A program made the position numbers and the translations under genes. Shown piece by piece: positions 8,539 to 17,924 of a stretch of DNA of 64,000 nt (within the stretch, counting starts at the first letter, position 1; each line of letters opens with the position of its first letter). The notes beneath the pieces were generated by a model that was not told the DNA's origin, did no database searches, and saw only the letters and a program-made list of their open reading frames with translations. The DNA is from Rubripirellula lacrimiformis (GTDB lineage: Bacteria > Planctomycetota > Planctomycetia > Pirellulales > Pirellulaceae), in the NCBI RefSeq assembly GCF_007741535.1, contig NZ_CP036525.1, forward strand, positions 5,208,001 to 5,272,000, in the 5' to 3' direction.

Positions 8539-8981
8539 GCCGCGGCGGACACCCAAATCCGCAGCACGCGAGACGCAGATCGGTGGGATCGCAGACAACG
8601 GCATCTACGCCTTCCCGTCACGAAAGTCGCCAAGACTTTCGGCCAATCCCAAGCCGCACCCAAAATTCTCGGCGGGGTGTCACGAACGGGGGTGGGGGAG
8701 GCAGATTCATTTGTCGCCGGCCGTCTAGCGTTGGGAATCGATAGGGCCCGGACGCTGACGCTTTGCGAGCCCGAAAGTCTTGGCGGCTTGTCACTTTCAA
8801 CGGCAATGGTGAACCGCTGGCAGTGAGGCCACGGGCAGCGGGGGGGATTCCCGGCCGCTCAGGCGATCACGGCTCACTCAATCGACCAAGTCTTGGCGAC
8901 TTTTGCCACGGCTGGTGGGTGGGTCTTGCGACAGGTGACGCAGACAAACTTTCATTTTGGATCAATCGCTAGCATTGCGGT
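8539..8981. repeat. Convergent intergenic region with three CGAAAGTC-type palindromes
   Basis: About 440 bp between the ends of hemP and trpF, with no gene seen. It holds three copies of a short palindromic element: CGAAAGTCGCCAAGACTTTC at 8621-8640, a variant at 8771-8790 on the opposite strand, and CCAAGTCTTGGCGACTTT at about 8886-8903. Related copies occur at about 25487 and 38214, so this is a dispersed intergenic repeat. The hairpins might act as bidirectional terminators. Confidence 0.7.
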
Positions 8982-9629
8982 CTATCCGGACGCTTGCTGG
9001 AGAAATTGTTGGATCAGGGCGGCCGATTTGACTCCCTTGGGCGACTCGACTCCGCTTGCCGTGTCGACGCTGGCGGTCCCGCTGGTCCGGATCGCCTCGG
9101 CCACATTCTGCGGATTCAGGCCCCCCGCCAGCGTCCAACCGCTCTGGCCGTGTTGGTCGTTCCAGTCCGCCACCGATTTCCAATCCAAATATTTTCCGCT
9201 GCCGCCGTGGGCCGCCCCCGCGTCGGCATCGAACAACACATGGAACCCAGCGTCGATCCAGGGCCGTGCGGCCGATTCGATCAGGTCCACCGAAACGGGA
9301 CCGACCGGCAACTTGATCGCTCGCAACCGTGGGCCGCGGACCGTGCCGGCCGCCGAAAGGGTTTCGTCGCCATGCAACTGAACCGCGTCCAGCCCGACCT
9401 GATCAACGATCTGATGAATCTGGTCTGCGGTTTCATTGACGAATACCCCGACACGCAGCAACTTGGCCGCCGCCGCAGCCTCGGACAGCAACCGTGTGGA
9501 TTCGGATTGCGGATCCACAAAACGGACACTTGGCCGAAAGAAATTCAGCCCCACCGCATCGCCCCCCGCCGCTGCGACCGCATCGACATCGGACTTGAGT
9601 CGAATGCCACAAATTTTGACGCGAAACAT
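8982..9629 (-). CDS. trpF: Phosphoribosylanthranilate isomerase
   Basis: A 215-residue TIM-barrel enzyme that performs the Amadori rearrangement of N-(5-phosphoribosyl)anthranilate to CdRP in tryptophan synthesis. Landmarks are VKICGI with the catalytic Cys at residue 7, GLNFFRPSVRFV, VGVFVNE, AVQLHGDE, LFDADAG with the catalytic Asp, and the phosphate-binding LAGGLNPQNV and DTASGVE. ATG 9629 gives MFRVKICG, the normal N-terminus; the frame extends upstream without homology. No other trp gene is adjacent, so the pathway genes appear dispersed, as often seen in planctomycetes. Confidence 0.96.
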   Translation of the reverse strand: MFRVKICGIRLKSDVDAVAAAGGDAVGLNFFRPSVRFVDPQSESTRLLSEAAAAAKLLRVGVFVNETADQIHQIVDQVGLDAVQLHGDETLSAAGTVRGPRLRAIKLPVGPVSVDLIESAARPWIDAGFHVLFDADAGAAHGGSGKYLDWKSVADWNDQHGQSGWTLAGGLNPQNVAEAIRTSGTASVDTASGVESPKGVKSAALIQQFLQQASG

Positions 9630-9728
9630 GCAGGTCGGCCTCAGGATAGGAAAAGTTTGACTAATCCGACCATTCTCGGATCTCCGATACCAGAAGTAAC
9701 GCAATCCGTTTCGCAGGGGAAGTCGCTG

Positions 9729-10559
9729 ATGATCGCACGAAAACCATCCATGCCCCGCCGCGACAGGATGTTCGTGTTTTTGACAGCATTCCTGATCGCA
9801 CTTAGCTTTCTGCCGAAACCGCCCGCTCGGCAAACGATCGAGGTTCGCGAACGCGTGATCGGCGGCCTGTCCGATTCACCACGCCTATACTCCTTGGCTC
9901 TCGGCGATCCGCGACTGGTACAAATCCGACGCCAAATCTTAAACTACGGCCATTCCAAACCGGCGGCCGCATTGGGGATGGCTCGGTGGCAGGCGGAAAC
10001 AGCAGCGATCTACGCTCAACGCACCAACGAACTGGCCGTCGATCCAACCACGATCGACCGACCCACCCTGGGAAGCATCACTCCCGTGATCCCAGTCTCG
10101 TTTACCAACCAAGCGAAAACGATCGATCTGGTGGGATACTGGAACCAAGTCGACGAACAAGCCCGCGGCCACCTGCTGAAACTGGAAACGGTCTGGCGTC
10201 AACAACAGGCCACGATCGGGCCTCCACCGGTCCGACTAGGCAACGTGACTCAGCCGCTGCTGTCGGGCACAAACCTCGGATACGCCGCGTTGATAGCATT
10301 CCTAGCGATGCTGCTGATGGCCGTATGGATTCGAGTCCAACCGCCACGCAGATTGGTTGGCGCATCGGCCGAAGACATGCAAGCGATTTCAACCAAGCGG
10401 GAACAGAGCCAAGGCAAGTCTTCTTCGCAAAGCGAAAACCAACTGCCGGTGATCCTGCCTGCCGCATGGATCCGGCTACGACAACCGATCGGCGTGCACC
10501 TGCGAAAAATCGTGTACGTCGGCTTGTTCGCCACCGCCGTGGGATGCTGGACGATCTAG
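9729..10559 (+). CDS. Predicted membrane protein, function unknown
   Basis: A 276-residue protein not recognised as a named family. It has an N-terminal hydrophobic helix (FVFLTAFLIALSFL, about residues 16-30), a soluble region of about 150 residues, a second helix (YAALIAFLAMLLMAVWI, near 185-200) and a weaker hydrophobic stretch at the C-terminus. ATG 9729 is preceded by a strong GGGGAAG ribosome-binding site 7 bp upstream, which decides this start over a much longer open frame that overlaps trpF on the other strand. It is divergent from trpF across about 100 bp. Confidence 0.7.
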   Translation: MIARKPSMPRRDRMFVFLTAFLIALSFLPKPPARQTIEVRERVIGGLSDSPRLYSLALGDPRLVQIRRQILNYGHSKPAAALGMARWQAETAAIYAQRTNELAVDPTTIDRPTLGSITPVIPVSFTNQAKTIDLVGYWNQVDEQARGHLLKLETVWRQQQATIGPPPVRLGNVTQPLLSGTNLGYAALIAFLAMLLMAVWIRVQPPRRLVGASAEDMQAISTKREQSQGKSSSQSENQLPVILPAAWIRLRQPIGVHLRKIVYVGLFATAVGCWTI

Positions 10560-10802
10560 TAGAGGGCGTGCAGATCGATAGGTTCGCACCGAGTTTTCCC
10601 ATCGCACCGAGCTTCCCTATCGCACCTACGAAGTCGCTCGCAAGTTAAGCGTCGGCTAGCAACGCGGGCCTTTGACCGACATATCGGAAAGCCGCGTAAA
10701 TGGGACGAATCTCGTTTGCCAGCAAAGCAAGTCGCGACTGCGGCGTTTCATCGTCAAACCGCGGACAGCGATGTCCGAGGCACCGCAACCATCGTCGACG
10801 GA

Positions 10803-11507
10803 CTAGTGTTTTAGCAGGCGATTGGAATCCGCCTGAGTGATCCGGCCGAAGATGTCGCGCAAGATCACTTGCTCCAGCGACGTGTCACGGCCAAGCGGGA
10901 TCCAGCCCAACGTTTGCGGGCTGTCGTCATACCCGTCCGATCGACGGATGATCGTACCATCGTGACGAACCGATGCCGTTGATTCGGTCGAGTACTGGCT
11001 GCGATCGGTGTCTTCGAGGTCCTTTTGGACAATGACTTCGATCGAGTACGCCGCGCCGCGGGGACGGACAACCACAGTGGCGCGTCGGCGGATCGACTGG
11101 AGCGTGCTTTGCAGTCGTTCGAAGCCGGAAGTGCTGTCTTTTCTCCACGGCTCTAGCAGCGAGGCACCGATCTGGTAGGACGTTTCGATCGTTCCGTCCA
11201 GGATCACTCCGTCCGAGTTCTGAACGGGCTGTTCGCGAACGATGCGGAAATAGTCGTCCACCGAATCAACCACCTGCGACCACACGAAGTCGTCTTTCGC
11301 AGGAGGCAGTTCCAGCGGATTGGGGACAAAGGTTTCCGGCACATCGTTCTTCAAGCGATACGCCAACTGGCCGCATCCGGTGACCGTCAACAGCAAGGCC
11401 GCCAACGTCGATGACGCCATCCCCACGCTTCCGATTCCGCTAACACCGAGCGCAAACCGCAGAAAACCGCGTCGGTTCGTCTTTCCGGATTGGGATTCTC
11501 TGATCAT
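10803..11507 (-). CDS. Tat-type lipoprotein, function unknown
   Basis: A 234-residue protein. It begins with a twin-arginine leader (NRRGFLRFALG) followed by a hydrophobic stretch and a lipobox-like TVTGC near residue 45, so it is probably exported folded and lipidated. The mature part contains LEPWRKDSTSGFERLQSTLQ and a basic beta-rich segment, then a C-terminal region with FGRITQAD. I do not recognise a named family; a LptE-like or other small envelope lipoprotein is possible. It is 63 bp downstream of the foldase gene in the same direction, so the two are likely co-transcribed and may share an envelope role. Confidence 0.75.
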   Translation of the reverse strand: MIRESQSGKTNRRGFLRFALGVSGIGSVGMASSTLAALLLTVTGCGQLAYRLKNDVPETFVPNPLELPPAKDDFVWSQVVDSVDDYFRIVREQPVQNSDGVILDGTIETSYQIGASLLEPWRKDSTSGFERLQSTLQSIRRRATVVVRPRGAAYSIEVIVQKDLEDTDRSQYSTESTASVRHDGTIIRRSDGYDDSPQTLGWIPLGRDTSLEQVILRDIFGRITQADSNRLLKH

Positions 11508-11570
11508 GGACGGTCGAGATAGCTGGACGGTAGAGCCGATGAAAGTTGCCGTGGTCTGCGAGATCGATCT

Positions 11571-12686
11571 CTATTGCAAACGCGATACGCTGGTGGGAAG
11601 CGGGTTGGCACCCGGTGTATCGTCGGGGAACAACGACCAAACGGGAATCCGCTTGTGCATCGCTTCCATGACTTCGACTTGCGACTGCTGAATTTTTTCC
11701 GCGCGGATCTTTTCGCGAATTTCGTCCTGCACCTTGCTAAGCGGTGTCACGCCCGCCTCCTCACGTTCCAACACACGGACGATGTGCAACCCATCGGTAT
11801 CCTTGATGATCTCGCTCATCTCGTTCAACGGAATCGAAAAGATCTGCTGATCCAAGGCCGACGACGCCAATGATCCCTTCGTGGTCCAGTCATGCAGACC
11901 ACCTTTGCTAGCGAAAGGTTCTTGGCTCTTTTCACGAGCAACGGCTTGCATGTTTCCACCAAAGTAGGCTTCGCGGCCCATCGCTTCGATCGCCTGGCGA
12001 GCCTCTTCGGCGGTCGCAAACCGATCGAACAGGACGGACATCTGTTCCCACCGAGCACGGGTTGGGTTCAGAAATTCGTCGCGATTGACTTGGTAGTAGT
12101 CGTTGATTTCCGAGATAGAAACTTTCGGTTCGCGATCGACTTTGTCACGGATATAGAGGTGCCCCAGCATCATGTCGACAAATTCGCGTTGTTGGGACGC
12201 CAGCGACGTTCCTTTTTCGCGTAGCTTTTCGTCCAGCACGTTTCGGTCGGTCGTTTCGTACTGTTTCATCAAGTCAGGCAACTGCGACTCGTGGAACATC
12301 ATTCGGGCGCGAGAGGTGAGTTTCGCATCGGCCTGGGCGCGTTTGTCGGCGGCTTCGGTTCCCATTTGGTCGATCAGGAACGCTTCTCGCATCATTTTGT
12401 TTTGGATCGACTGGGCCAACAGTCCACGAACCAGATTGACTTTGGCGATTTCCAACTGAGCTTCAGGGATTTCCTGACCTGCTCGCTTGGTCACCTCGGC
12501 AATTTTGGCTTCGACTTTCGGAAGCAGATCAGCGAGCAAGATTCGCTGCTGTCCAACGACTGCGATCAGCGCAGCGGGGTCTTCGGGCAACCGGACACTC
12601 GGTCTTTGGCCATCGGAAAACGGCTGAGCCGAGACGGCGGCGGCGAACCAAAGGCAGGGTAGCAATGTTAGGAGACGCGGTATCAT
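11571..12686 (-). CDS. Parvulin-type peptidyl-prolyl isomerase / periplasmic foldase (SurA/PrsA-like)
   Basis: A 371-residue secreted protein. It has an N-terminal signal peptide (LLTLLPCLWFAAAVSA), a helical chaperone part (about residues 35-200) rich in Lys, Glu and Gln, and then a PPIC rotamase domain (about 205-320) containing FGGNMQAVAREKS, FASKGGLHDW, LNEMSEIIKDTDGLHIVRV. These match SurA/PrsA-type isomerases that assist folding of exported proteins. It leads a two-gene unit with the Tat lipoprotein. The divergent gene at 12861 also encodes a lipoprotein, so the locus is envelope-oriented. Exact clients are unknown. Confidence 0.88.
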   Translation of the reverse strand: MIPRLLTLLPCLWFAAAVSAQPFSDGQRPSVRLPEDPAALIAVVGQQRILLADLLPKVEAKIAEVTKRAGQEIPEAQLEIAKVNLVRGLLAQSIQNKMMREAFLIDQMGTEAADKRAQADAKLTSRARMMFHESQLPDLMKQYETTDRNVLDEKLREKGTSLASQQREFVDMMLGHLYIRDKVDREPKVSISEINDYYQVNRDEFLNPTRARWEQMSVLFDRFATAEEARQAIEAMGREAYFGGNMQAVAREKSQEPFASKGGLHDWTTKGSLASSALDQQIFSIPLNEMSEIIKDTDGLHIVRVLEREEAGVTPLSKVQDEIREKIRAEKIQQSQVEVMEAMHKRIPVWSLFPDDTPGANPLPTSVSRLQ

Positions 12687-12860
12687 TCCGAGCCCTACGT
12701 GATGGCGTATCGTGAATTATCGAATGGATCGGTATCGCTTGTAGGGCGTTTCACGACCGTTTGGCAAGACCGATGTTAGAACGTGCGAATCGAATCATCG
12801 GTCGATCCCGTGATGGACTCTTCTTGACGGGGCGCCCGCCGGGCAGGTAATCACGCGACT

Positions 12861-13793
12861 ATGTTCGCATCACGTGTTCCCATCGCTTTCGCACTGCTGT
12901 TCCTATCCGGATGCCGGATGGGCGCGCCGGTGCACCTATGGAAGCCACCATCGCTAGAGTCGACTGTCGGCAAACGGGTCGCGGTCGCCGAAGTTCTAGG
13001 GCCGAAAGAAATCGCCGGTCCGGTCCGACGCAAAATGTTGGCGTTGGCGCCGTCCGACGCTGGTCGCCAGATCGAAGCCTTGGCCCCCGAGTCGTTGGCA
13101 CAGCACGAGACGATCCGCTTGGTATCCGGCACCGACGAAGTCAACGATCTAGCGTTGGCCTCGGTCGCCAGACAAGAGGACGTGGATTATGTGCTTCGCG
13201 GCCAAGTCCTGTCGCGGCGTAGTCACCAAGAAGACCAGGACGAATTCGACTCCGCCGCCCCCTTGGCGGTATCTTGGCGATTGATGTCTGTCGCCGATGG
13301 ACGTCACGCCGGTGGTCGCCCCGTCGTCGTTGATCTCGAGACAGCTCGGAAAGACTATCCCGAACTAGCATTGATCGCTGACCCCGCCGAGGCGCTTGCG
13401 ACGGCGGCAGCGCGAGAAGCCTATCGGTTGGTCGCTCCTTCGGTCGTTCGCGAACGTGTCCAGATCGAAATCCCCTACCTATGGGCTGGCAGCAAAGAAG
13501 TACGGCGAGGCAACCTACTGGCTCGCAACGGAAAATGGGGCGAAGCTGAACAGGTATGGCAGAAGGTTTTCGACCAGCACCCCACACAGACCGCGGCGCT
13601 ACACAACCTAGCGATCGCTGCGGCCGCGGCACAGGACTTCTCGCTCGCCAAAGAACGCATCCGAAGAGTCATTCGGCGGCAACCCACACCGCTGCACAAA
13701 CAGTCCATGGCCTGGATTGAACAGCAGCAACGGAAGTACCACCAAGCGTTCGATCTGCCCGATCCACCCGAAGGCTGGTTCGTCACACGCTAG
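12861..13793 (+). CDS. Lipoprotein with C-terminal TPR-like region
   Basis: A 310-residue protein with a short signal peptide ending in a clear lipobox (FLSGC, Cys near residue 18). The middle part (VAVAEVLGP, VDYVLRGQVLSR, VSWRLMSVADGRHAG) resembles the CsgG/LpoB-like style of envelope proteins that begin with a 'variable-expression' beta fold; this is only a resemblance. The last 90 residues (LARNGKWGEAEQVWQKVFDQHPTQ, ALHNLAIAAAAAQDFSLAKE) form two TPR-like helical hairpins. It is divergent from the foldase gene and ends just before the palindrome array. No named family is claimed. Confidence 0.78.
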   Translation: MFASRVPIAFALLFLSGCRMGAPVHLWKPPSLESTVGKRVAVAEVLGPKEIAGPVRRKMLALAPSDAGRQIEALAPESLAQHETIRLVSGTDEVNDLALASVARQEDVDYVLRGQVLSRRSHQEDQDEFDSAAPLAVSWRLMSVADGRHAGGRPVVVDLETARKDYPELALIADPAEALATAAAREAYRLVAPSVVRERVQIEIPYLWAGSKEVRRGNLLARNGKWGEAEQVWQKVFDQHPTQTAALHNLAIAAAAAQDFSLAKERIRRVIRRQPTPLHKQSMAWIEQQQRKYHQAFDLPDPPEGWFVTR

Positions 13794-13868
13794 CCAGCAC
13801 TGGCCCCCATCGCCCCCATCGCCGCAGACGAACAGCAAGTCAAATTCGGACCGCACATCGCCCCCCAT

Positions 13869-14173
13869 CGTTTAACCGCGTGGGCATCGCCCCGTGCGTC
13901 CACCCACCAAACGCGCGGCCCGGTGGGCACGCGGTCAAACGACTGACTCGGCTCGACCGCATATCGACCGCATATCGACCGCACATCGACCGCACATCGT
14001 TTAACCGCGTGGGCATCGCCCCGTGCGTCCACCCACCAAACCACCAAACCCATTGGCCACGCGATTTGACGAGCGTGCAAGAACCAAGTATCAAAAAGGA
14101 TCGTTTAGCCGCGCGGCAACGCCCCGCGCGTCCACCCTGCATCGCGCGGCCCTTTGGGCCCGTGGGGCAAACG
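13869..14173. repeat. Left REP-like palindrome array
   Basis: Three imperfect palindromes lie at 13869-13941, 13998-14071 and 14102-14173. Each begins CGTTTAACCGCGTG or a variant and ends with its complement (CACGCGGTCAAACG and decayed forms), with a GC-rich internal arm pair and a loop reading CCACCCACCAA. Between the first two is a run of four 11-bp repeats (CGACCGCATAT, about 13954-13997). The third copy ends about 20 bp before the transposase start and is the most diverged. Confidence 0.9.
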
Positions 14174-14194
14174 GTTCTAGCTGGGAGGAGCGTG

Positions 14195-14809
14195 ATGGTT
14201 CATGGATACCATGTTGTGTTTGGGACTTATGGATTTTGGCTTCCTAACGACCAACGCGGCTCTTGGTCCAACTTCATTGCGGTCTGGGAGCTGCGACTTC
14301 AGGGACCAACGACGAAAGGAACGGAGCGACAACAGCTAACGGACGAACAGCAGCGATGGCAGCAGTCGACAAAGCTGAAACTGCAGTACCCCGAGGTCCA
14401 TCTGGATGGGCAGCAGGCGCTGGCAATCGGGTGCGGTTTCAAGAACGCAATCCACAAAAGCAAGTTCACCATCTGGGCATGCTCGATCCTGCCACAACAC
14501 GTGCATTTGGTAATCGCCCGCCACCGCTTCAAGGTCGAGTACATCGCAGGATTGCTGAAGGGCGAAGCAACCAAAAAGCTAAACCAGCAAAAGTGTCATC
14601 CGCTTGCCGGTTACAAAACCAAGGAGAATGAGACACCGACTCCATGGACGGCAAGGTGCTATCGCGGCTTCCTGGAATCGGAACAGGAAATTGAAGATGC
14701 AATGTCCTACGTGATTGAGAATCCAATCAAAGAAGGAAAGAGAAGACAAAAGTGGAGCTTCGTCACACCATTCGTAGGGCTGGATCCCGGGTGGAACACC
14801 TACCAATGA
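14195..14809 (+). CDS. REP-associated tyrosine transposase (RAYT, Y1/HUH family)
   Basis: A 204-residue single-strand transposase related to IS200/IS605 TnpA. Family marks are the N-terminal HVVFGTYGFWL strand, the metal-binding HUH motif as H102-V-H104 in LPQHVHLVIA, and the putative catalytic tyrosine Y172 in MSYVIENPIKEG, the usual Y-x-x-x-NP segment. RAYTs are domesticated enzymes that bind and cleave REP palindromes in single-stranded form and are thought to spread them. ATG 14195 follows a strong GGGAGGAG site; a longer frame from about 13880 reads through palindromes. It is flanked on both sides by palindromes of one family, as expected of a REPtron. Confidence 0.9.
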   Translation: MVHGYHVVFGTYGFWLPNDQRGSWSNFIAVWELRLQGPTTKGTERQQLTDEQQRWQQSTKLKLQYPEVHLDGQQALAIGCGFKNAIHKSKFTIWACSILPQHVHLVIARHRFKVEYIAGLLKGEATKKLNQQKCHPLAGYKTKENETPTPWTARCYRGFLESEQEIEDAMSYVIENPIKEGKRRQKWSFVTPFVGLDPGWNTYQ

Positions 14810-14892
14810 CAGATGCATGGAGCGGCGAGGGGAAACGCGCGGCCCGGTGGTAGACGCGAGGGGACAGCGCATCAATCCACATCGACGCGCGT

Positions 14893-15590
14893 CGTTTAAC
14901 CGCGTGGGCAACGCCCCGTGCGTCCACCCACCAAACGCGCGGCCCGATGGGCACGCGGTTAAACGACTGGACCGCACGTCCACCCACCAGTACGCGCGGC
15001 CCGATGGGCACGCGGCTAAACGACAGACTCGGCTGGCCCCCAAATCCACACCCATCGTTTAACCGCGTGGGCATCGCCCCGTGCGTCCACCCACCAAACG
15101 CGCGGCCCGATGGGTACGCGGTGAAACGACAGACTCAGCTGGCCCCCAAATCCACCCCCATCGTTTAACCGCGTGGGCAACGCCCCGTGCGTCCATCCAC
15201 GCAAACGCGCGGCCCGATGGGCACGCGGTTAAACGACAGACTCGGCTGGCCCCCAAATCCACACCCATCGTTTAACCGCGTGGGCAACGCCCCGTGCGTC
15301 CACCCACCCAGACGCGCGGCCCGATGGGCACGCGGTTAAACGACTGGACCGCACGTCCACCCACCAGTACGCGCGGGCCGATGGGCACGCGGTTAAACGA
15401 CTGACAGGGCTCGACCGTGCGTCCATCCACCAATACGCGCGGCCCGATGGGCACGCGGTTAAACGACAGACTGGGCATCGCCCCGCACGTCCGTCCACCA
15501 AACGCGCGGCCCGATGGGCACGCGGCTAAACGACTGGACCTCGCGTCCACCCACCAGTACGCGCGGCCCGGTGGGCTCGCGGTGACACCG
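14893..15590. repeat. Right REP-like palindrome array
   Basis: Four full palindromes begin at 14893, 15056, 15162 and 15269, each 73-74 bp; the last three recur every 106-107 bp with a shared 33-bp spacer starting ACAGACTCGGCTGG. Between and after them are at least five half-units that keep only the right arm (ending ...GGGCACGCGGTTAAACG), at about 14966-15022 and 15343-15590. Outer stems are CGTTTAACCGCGTG and its exact complement. Copies are nearly identical, suggesting recent or ongoing amplification. The array ends before the acyltransferase gene. Confidence 0.92.
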
Positions 15591-15678
15591 ACAGACACCG
15601 ACAGATACCGGCGATGCGAGTGGACGGCGCTTCGGCGCGTGTCGCCTGGTCGCACGGGCACGCGGAGAGAGATCGACG

Positions 15679-16872
15679 CTATTGGGATTCGCCGTGGATG
15701 CTGTCTAGCATTCCTTGGACGCGGGCTTCGATCTGGGTCGTGATCTCGGTGGTTTGACCTTTGACTTTTTTGTCACCGATCACTTCGACGGCTTCGCCGA
15801 ACATCACCTTCACTTTGCGGCGGGCCTTGATTGATGCTGTTGGTTCCTTCAACACGTCTTCCTCGAACTTGTCAATCGTCTCGGCCACTCGCTCGATCGA
15901 TGGTTTGTCACCCACGTAGTCACCGGGGTAGCTGAACGACTGAACCACCAGAAACAGGTCCTCCAGATCGTCGTCCAAGCGTGACCTATCAGCATCGACG
16001 AGTTCATCGGCGGAACGTTTTTCGATGATGGCTTTGCGAGCGGCTTTGACACGTTCGGGGATCGACTTGTTGCCGCACGCCAGTTCATGCCTAGCTTCGA
16101 CAGCATCCAACACAAAATCACCAAACGCACGAATTCGCTCGGGCAATCGACCTGATTTCGTTTCTCCGTAGTATTCCAGTTCTTTGACCGCCAACAGGGC
16201 CTCGGCAAATCGATAGATTCGTTCTTCTAACGAACGGTTGGTCTGCCGACGCCAGAAGATCGACTCTTCCAAACGCCCCATCGTTTCGGTCAGAGCGGGT
16301 GTGGGGTCATCGACGTATCGGTACGAGATTGCACAGGGGATGCACACGATCGGGCGATCCGACTTTCGGGCCGCGGCGACAGCGATCGCAGCTGCACCCT
16401 CGCGAAACGGCGTCACCCGGTCGCTGCAGTGATAGATCTCGCCTTCGGGAAAGATCACCAGCGGATGTGGTTCCTGTTGCAACAGCCCGCTTGCCAATTT
16501 GAACGCACCGATGTCGTTAGCTTCGCGGTCCACGCTAAAACAGCCGTGCTTTCGAAGCAGCCACTGAACCAGACGCGACTTTTCATGAAACACGTGCCAG
16601 GTGGCCATCAATAGCAGCGGTGTCCCGATCAGGTCCGCCGCGGCATAGATAACATACGGATCGGCGTGCGACGAATGGTTGGGCATCAGCATGACGCCGT
16701 GCCCGGCGTCCAAATGTCGGCGGACGATGTCGTCCCCACTGACTTCGAAGTCGGCGATACAAACCTCGCGATTGCACTGCTGGGTGCGGAGCGATTTCAG
16801 CCAGCGCACCAGAGTCGGACTCAGCGATGGCTTCCAAACGTGCGGCGCGAAACGCATCCGGTAACGATTCAT
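15679..16872 (-). CDS. 1-acyl-glycerol-3-phosphate acyltransferase-like protein (PlsC domain)
   Basis: A 397-residue protein. The PlsC acyltransferase domain (about residues 40-230) shows the catalytic NHSSHADP (HX4D) block, a GCFSVDRE block, the FPEGE substrate-binding block, and a VCIPCAISYRY strand. The C-terminal 160 residues are a charged helical extension (KAARKAIIEKRSADELVDADRSRLDDDLEDL) not found in short PlsC enzymes. It is probably membrane-associated and acylates a glycerophosphate-type acceptor in lipid synthesis. It is the last gene of a same-strand run with gaps of 66-80 bp that begins with the AAA ATPase at 20257. Confidence 0.85.
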   Translation of the reverse strand: MNRYRMRFAPHVWKPSLSPTLVRWLKSLRTQQCNREVCIADFEVSGDDIVRRHLDAGHGVMLMPNHSSHADPYVIYAAADLIGTPLLLMATWHVFHEKSRLVQWLLRKHGCFSVDREANDIGAFKLASGLLQQEPHPLVIFPEGEIYHCSDRVTPFREGAAAIAVAAARKSDRPIVCIPCAISYRYVDDPTPALTETMGRLEESIFWRRQTNRSLEERIYRFAEALLAVKELEYYGETKSGRLPERIRAFGDFVLDAVEARHELACGNKSIPERVKAARKAIIEKRSADELVDADRSRLDDDLEDLFLVVQSFSYPGDYVGDKPSIERVAETIDKFEEDVLKEPTASIKARRKVKVMFGEAVEVIGDKKVKGQTTEITTQIEARVQGMLDSIHGESQ

Positions 16873-16946
16873 CTGCTCGCCTCGTTCAGTCTTTTAGGAA
16901 ACGATCGAAATGGCGATCTGTTCTTGATCTGCCGCGATCGTGTTGG

Positions 16947-17858
16947 CTACTGCGTGTTTTGATTTCGCAGCGCGATCAGCAACGCCTGAGTACCGCTCTT
17001 GCTATGCCCTGCTGCGGCCAGGTCTTGGTACATCCGATGAGCCATTGCCAGCCCCGGCAGTTCCAGTCCCATCCGCGCGGCTTCATCCAGTGCGATGCCC
17101 ATGTCCTTGATGAAGTGTTCCACATAAAAACCGGGTGCGAAGTCGCCAGCGATCATACGCGGTGCCAAGTTGGAAAGCGACCAACTACCTGCTGCCCCGC
17201 TGCTGACACTCTGCAGAACCTTTTCCAGGTCCAGTCCTACTCGCTCGGCATACAGCAGTGCTTCACAAACGGCCACCATGCCCGCGGCGATCAACGTTTG
17301 GTTGACCATTTTGGTGTGCTGTCCCGATCCGGCCGGTCCCTGGTGGACGATCGTCTTGCCCATTCGCTGCAACAATGGATCAACGGCCGCAACCGCGTCG
17401 GCTTCGCCACCGACCATGATCGACAATCCGGCATTGCGAGCGCCCAGGTCCCCACCGCTGACGGGCGCGTCGATCGCGTGCACCCCGTGTCGGGCAGCTT
17501 GTTCCGCAATCTGGATCGCCAACGACGGTTTGCTAGTCGTCATGTCCACGATGATCGATCCGGGACTGGCCCCGGCAAGGACGCCATCGTCGCCCAAGAT
17601 CACCGATTCGACATCAGACGGAAAACCGACGATCGTGAAGATCACATCACTGGCCTCAGCGACCAATCGAGGCGAATCAACGCGAACGGCACCTTTGCTG
17701 ACCAAGTCATCAGCTTTGGCCGGCGATCGATTGAACACTGCCGCGGCATAGCCGGCATCGATCAGGTGACCACACATACTGCGCCCCATCACGCCTGTGC
17801 CAATCCAGCCAATGCGAGTGGACGGGGTGACCTTTACCGGCGTCGGAAGCTGAGTCAT
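16947..17858 (-). CDS. 3-hydroxyisobutyrate dehydrogenase family oxidoreductase
   Basis: A 303-residue NAD(P)-dependent beta-hydroxyacid dehydrogenase. The Rossmann fingerprint [13 protein letters not shown] is at residues 15-27. The substrate-binding [22 protein letters not shown] block follows in the middle, and the catalytic lysine lies in [11 protein letters not shown]. The C-terminal all-helical domain begins after it. Substrates in this family include 3-hydroxyisobutyrate, tartronate semialdehyde and glyoxylate-type acids; the sequence alone does not decide. It sits between the unknown 151-residue protein and the acyltransferase, probably in one transcript. Confidence 0.9.
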   Translation of the reverse strand: MTQLPTPVKVTPSTRIGWIGTGVMGRSMCGHLIDAGYAAAVFNRSPAKADDLVSKGAVRVDSPRLVAEASDVIFTIVGFPSDVESVILGDDGVLAGASPGSIIVDMTTSKPSLAIQIAEQAARHGVHAIDAPVSGGDLGARNAGLSIMVGGEADAVAAVDPLLQRMGKTIVHQGPAGSGQHTKMVNQTLIAAGMVAVCEALLYAERVGLDLEKVLQSVSSGAAGSWSLSNLAPRMIAGDFAPGFYVEHFIKDMGIALDEAARMGLELPGLAMAHRMYQDLAAAGHSKSGTQALLIALRNQNTQ

Positions 17859-17924
17859 GGCTATTCAATATGGGGAAAGTATCGCGAAGCTGCGTCGAAA
17901 TGGTGGCCAGCTGCCCCATGACGT

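Noticed and set aside
14893-15342. CRISPR-like periodic repeat array
   Set aside because: Units are 73-74 bp palindromes with a constant spacer, not short repeats with unique spacers, and no cas gene is present.
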